NCBI GenBank assembly: GCA_029783825.1
Contig: JAREIK010001323.1
Coordinates: 62,001 to 126,000 of the forward strand
Direction: 5' to 3'
Length of the DNA: 64,000 nt
Source: Sapria himalayana
Taxonomy: Eukaryota > Streptophyta > Magnoliopsida > Malpighiales > Rafflesiaceae
The position numbers were made by a program, and so were the translations under genes. Below, in pieces: positions 61,201 to 64,000 of this stretch; the stretch's first letter is position 1; each line of letters opens with the position of its first letter. A model generated the notes under the pieces. The model was not told where the DNA came from and did not search any database. It worked only from the letters and a program-made list of their open reading frames with translations.

Positions 61201-61796
61201 TTCAAACTTATACTTGTTTTGTTCGGACCATCGGTTTCAAATGGATGATTGGTAATTTTTCATTTGTATTGTTTAATTTTTTTTTTATTTTTACTAACAT
61301 AATGTATTGATTTATTTTTTTTACGATTTAAATGTTATTTTAAAAATTAATAACTTTAATATATAATTAATAAATATAATAAAAGTTAAACTAATTTGAA
61401 TTTGATAAAAAAAATAAATTTCTAAACTTTGTTTTTTTATCTAATTTTTATTTTTAATATTTTTAAAAATATTTATATTTAATACTCTACACTTAAGCAT
61501 TACAATATATAAAATTTAAAAAAATAAAAAATTTCTGCCTGCCTCTCAGTCTCGGGATCGGGTCTACCTCTGCTATGGCCCCCGGCCTGTATGGCCAGGC
61601 CGGGCCCGAGCGAGCCCTGCACGGCACGGCAGGGCCCGTTGTGCCTACGGGCCGTGCTGGGCCCGGCTCTTTTTAAACCGTGCCGGGCCAGGCACGGCAC
61701 GGTTCCTGTACCGTGCCGTGCCCAACCCGGCACGGTAGCACGATCGTGCCCTTATAAAAAGGGCCGGGCTGGGCCCCGGCCCGTTAGACACCTCTA
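58284..61796 (+). mobile_element. hAT transposon copy B, GC-rich-end family (3513 bp)
   Basis: Left end TAGAGGTGTCAACCGGGC; right end GCCCGTTAGACACCTCTA. Flanking 8 bp AATGTAGC (58276-58283) and AATGTATG (61797-61804) agree at six of eight. GC-rich terminal regions (58284-58640, 61550-61796) and an AT-rich interior match copy A, but the transposase is on the plus strand. A segment CCAACGGCTAGGGGGCAGAA (58590-58609) also occurs, mutated, in copy A. Confidence 0.9.
59010..61126 (+). pseudogene. hAT transposase of copy B, broken
   Basis: Start MINTPDTYLNLENENITQ. The BED-type finger (VWTHFKII...CKYCMRLLT...HLKRHAELC, 59145-59310) keeps all ligands but has a TAA in its middle (near 59200). The core reads MARLITLMGFPIRFSEDPRV and QTYFQ (59418-59500), a TAA near 59574, SDIWTSHDDSSYACLTSHYV (59628-59687), ILHPHDDLTIFES, VTFDNVSNN (59815-59841), then a frameshift near 59870. 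The middle open part (60437-60766, VENTLTFISSCMN to DTDYCSILSHSD) is followed by the dimerization domain MARDLLTPPVSSVASESAFS...RRSRLRSDMVEALACLK (60797-60940) and an acidic tail. The stops fall at other sites than in copy A. Confidence 0.88.
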
Positions 61797-61804
61797 AATG
61801 TATG

Positions 61805-62379
61805 ACTAGACACATATATATCCAAATTAAAATTATGTTGAATATATTATAAAATAAATGTAAAATTATAATTAAATTTTATAATGGGGAATATAGAGAC
61901 AGAATTTAGAGAAATTTTCTATTAATTTAAGTGATACCTTTCATATGGAATTGAGGTCTTTATGTAAATTTTTTGAGAATTATTATTCACACAATGTTCA
62001 CACATACATATACATTGACCAACTTGGGATATTGTTTACGAGGTCACTATTCATTACGATGTATTGCCCAATGTGGTGCACTGTTCATGTAGTCATTATT
62101 CATGCGGAATTCATTCATTTGTCTTATATAATACTCTCCATTGAATGAACATAATAAAATCAAGAGAAATTATTATAATTGTCTCATTAAAAATCATGCT
62201 AGTAAAATTAGTGAGATAAAATTTGGACAAAGGAAGAAAATGTACAATGCACTAACTTCAAATAATACTTTTCCTTATGTTAATATTTTCATGTTAACAT
62301 GTTTGCTAGATTTTTATACTAGTGAATTTGTTAAATATTAATTTGTGCAATGTATGTTGCATTATTTTCGAATAATATT
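61805..62379. other. AT-rich spacer
   Basis: Open frames 61945-62148 and 62141-62341 match no family I know. Confidence 0.4.
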
Positions 62380-62837
62380 GTTGGGCTATAATTGATAAAA
62401 GAGAGTTCACATGATTTTTGAATATAGTGGATCATAGATCTTAGCCATATATATTCATTACTTGTCTAATGAATTATAAGAATTTCTGAATGATTTTATG
62501 ATGTGGCTATAATTATTTGTTTAATAGATCTTCATGATATGATATTTTCATTATAACTAAAAATATACTTGATTTGCAATCTAATTTTATGTAGATTTAA
62601 AAGATAGTCTGCATATGCATATTCAAGTAATTATTACTTTGATTCATTTGAGTAAAATAAATCAATATTGATAGTTTCACAGAGATAAAGTGATACATGT
62701 TTGATGTCATTTTAATATCTTCTGGTTGGAGTAGAACTATATCTAGCTAATAAATTAATAAAAAATGATATCTGGACAAGTATAATTAGCAAGATACATA
62801 AGTATACTAATAATACTAAGATGTAGTACTTCATGAC

Positions 62838-62891
<54 letters not shown>

Positions 62892-63200
62892 AAATAAATT
62901 CTTTTTTCACATCAAGTGATTGAATAACTATTAGATAATATAATAAATGTGCTTTATTCATATTAAATTGTTTTAGAATTTTTTTTAATATATGTTGATT
63001 GATGAATCAATACTTTTTGAAAATGTCTGAACTACTAGCAGAGATAAAATTTTGTTTTATCAAAATCTTTCATTTTGATTTTTTTAATATTCTACTATTT
63101 TTGTGAGGTTTTCAAGAGTTTCATCAAGATTTTAATCATCAATATAGACAATAATAGTCATAAATCTAATTTTTAATTTCTTAATGAAAATATATGGACA
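62380..63200 (-). mobile_element. Copia reverse transcriptase/RNase H remnant
   Basis: Minus strand: IIVYIDD-NLDETLENLTKI (63160-63090; YVDD-type box reads YIDD), then a DKAH-like KHI. It continues LMYLANYTCPDIIFY (62800-62755) and LLEYAYADYLL (62620-62585), matching QLLGYADAGYLSDP of RNase H, then YIWLRSMIHYIQKSCELSF (62450-62395). It is broken by stops. A (CA)n run lies inside. Confidence 0.65.
62841..62882. repeat. (CA)n microsatellite
   Basis: Twenty-one AC units. Confidence 0.97.
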
Positions 63201-63581
63201 TATAGAGTTATTCACATAATCTTCTCTTAGTAAATATTTACTAAGATGATTATACCACATGCATCTTGATTATTTTAGTTAATATAAAAATTATTGTAAT
63301 TTGATTGAGTATATGTTAAAAGATTTTGTACTTATCGCTTTAGGTAGTTTGAAGCCTTTATGGATTTTCATGTGGACCAATATTAATAAACAGTGATAAT
63401 GTTAATGAGATGCATATCCAGTCTTTTAGAGATTTCTAAACTTATCAAAAAGCAAAATGTAATTGTGATCATGACAAGAGAAAATGCATATCCAATCTTG
63501 GTCTCTGTGAGAAGTCATGAGCTACTAAGTGTACTTTATATCTTATGATATTATTTTTATTGAGTTTTCATATAAATATTC
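63201..63581. other. AT-rich spacer
   Basis: Nothing clearly coding. It may extend the copia remnant upstream. Confidence 0.4.
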
Positions 63582-63589
63582 ATTTATCC

Positions 63590-64000
63590 TAGAGGTATCA
63601 ACTGGGCCGGGCCAGCCCGACACGAGGCCCGGCACTATTCGGCCGTGCTTGGGCCAGCCTGGCACGGAAATTTCTCGTGCTCGAGCTCGTGCCATGCCGT
63701 GCCAAGGCCAACCGGGCCTCGTGCCATGCCTGGCCCGGCACTGTACCGTGGTCCATTAACACGGTACCTTGGTACGAGCCGCTAAAATCCTAATTTTTTT
63801 AAAATTAGGGTTACTGGGCGCGAAACCCTAATTTTTTTTAAATTAGGGTTTTGGGTACGCTAAAATCCTACTTCTTTTTCAAATTATGGTTTCGACCGTG
63901 CTGAAACCCTAATTTTTTTAAATTAGGGGTTCGGCGCGACGGTGCGCAGCCGAACCCCTAATTTTATTTATATTAGGGATTCGTCTCGACCGGGCCGAAC
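63590..64000. mobile_element. hAT derivative of the GC-rich-end family, cut by the window edge
   Basis: The left end TAGAGGTATCAACTGGGCC is preceded by ATTTATCC. The first 190 bp are GC-rich and close to the start of the 538-bp element at 16.4 kb. Then follows an array of palindromes. The right end is outside. Confidence 0.75.
63785..63982. repeat. Tandem array of five palindromes with CCCTAA/TTAGGG arms
   Basis: Units at 63785-63812, 63823-63852, 63861-63892, 63903-63932 and 63951-63982, each of the type AAACCCTAATTT...AAATTAGGGTTT, spaced about 40 bp and joined by GC-rich linkers. Confidence 0.85.

Noticed and set aside
62755..62961. Open frame with a run of Val-Cys repeats
   Set aside because: The Val-Cys run is the (CA)n repeat. 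Only its C-terminal part is copia reverse transcriptase, annotated as such.

Overview
This is nuclear DNA from a flowering plant, very AT-rich and dominated by decayed transposable elements. Plant origin is shown by a cellulose synthase-like D first exon at the left edge and by the first two coding exons of a vacuolar H+-ATPase subunit H gene near 45 kb, both with normal plant splice sites. The transposons are plant families too: a Mutator-like element carrying a plant mobile domain, Ty1/copia and RTE-type LINE remnants, and hAT elements. The species cannot be fixed from the sequence. The long introns and abundant hAT elements would suit a basal eudicot or early-diverging angiosperm (inference only).

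Layout. 1-2288: CSLD3-like gene on the minus strand (exon 1 complete at 441-1279, start of intron 1) and its upstream region. 2298-9628: a structurally complete Mutator-like element with a perfect 9-bp target duplication, long inverted repeats, a decayed transposase and a decayed plant-mobile-domain gene. 10.6-18.4 kb: several overlapping copia remnants on the minus strand with a 538-bp GC-rich hAT derivative between them (16433-16970). 20301-24690: a copia element with both LTRs and a 5-bp duplication, but decayed coding. 24.7-33.4 kb: AT-rich spacer with microsatellites, a copia integrase remnant, a partial GC-rich hAT derivative, a small kinesin gene fragment and a decayed RTE LINE. 33.39-36.08 kb: a copia remnant split by another hAT derivative. 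36637-40653: a second kind of hAT element with a nearly complete transposase. 40.7-45 kb: spacer, an RTE fragment and the upstream region of VHA-H. 45064-45341: VHA-H exons 1 and 2. Its exon 3 is not visible in the remaining 18.6 kb. 45799-49231 and 58284-61796: two copies, in opposite orientation, of one hAT family with GC-rich ends. Between and after them lie RTE and copia remnants, a broken hAT end at about 54.65-55.29 kb, and a hAT derivative (63590 to the end) carrying a tandem array of palindromes.

How it fits together. Only the two edge genes look like host genes, and they point away from each other: CSLD3 is transcribed leftward and VHA-H rightward, with about 44 kb of transposon-filled DNA between them. 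All transposases and polyproteins read here carry stops or frameshifts, so nothing mobile looks autonomous. Element boundaries are firm where target duplications match: MULE 9/9; hAT copies at 16.4, 36.6 and 45.8 kb 8/8; hAT at 34.1 kb 7/8; copia 5/5. They are approximate elsewhere. No rRNA, CRISPR, bacterial feature or convincing tRNA gene was seen.
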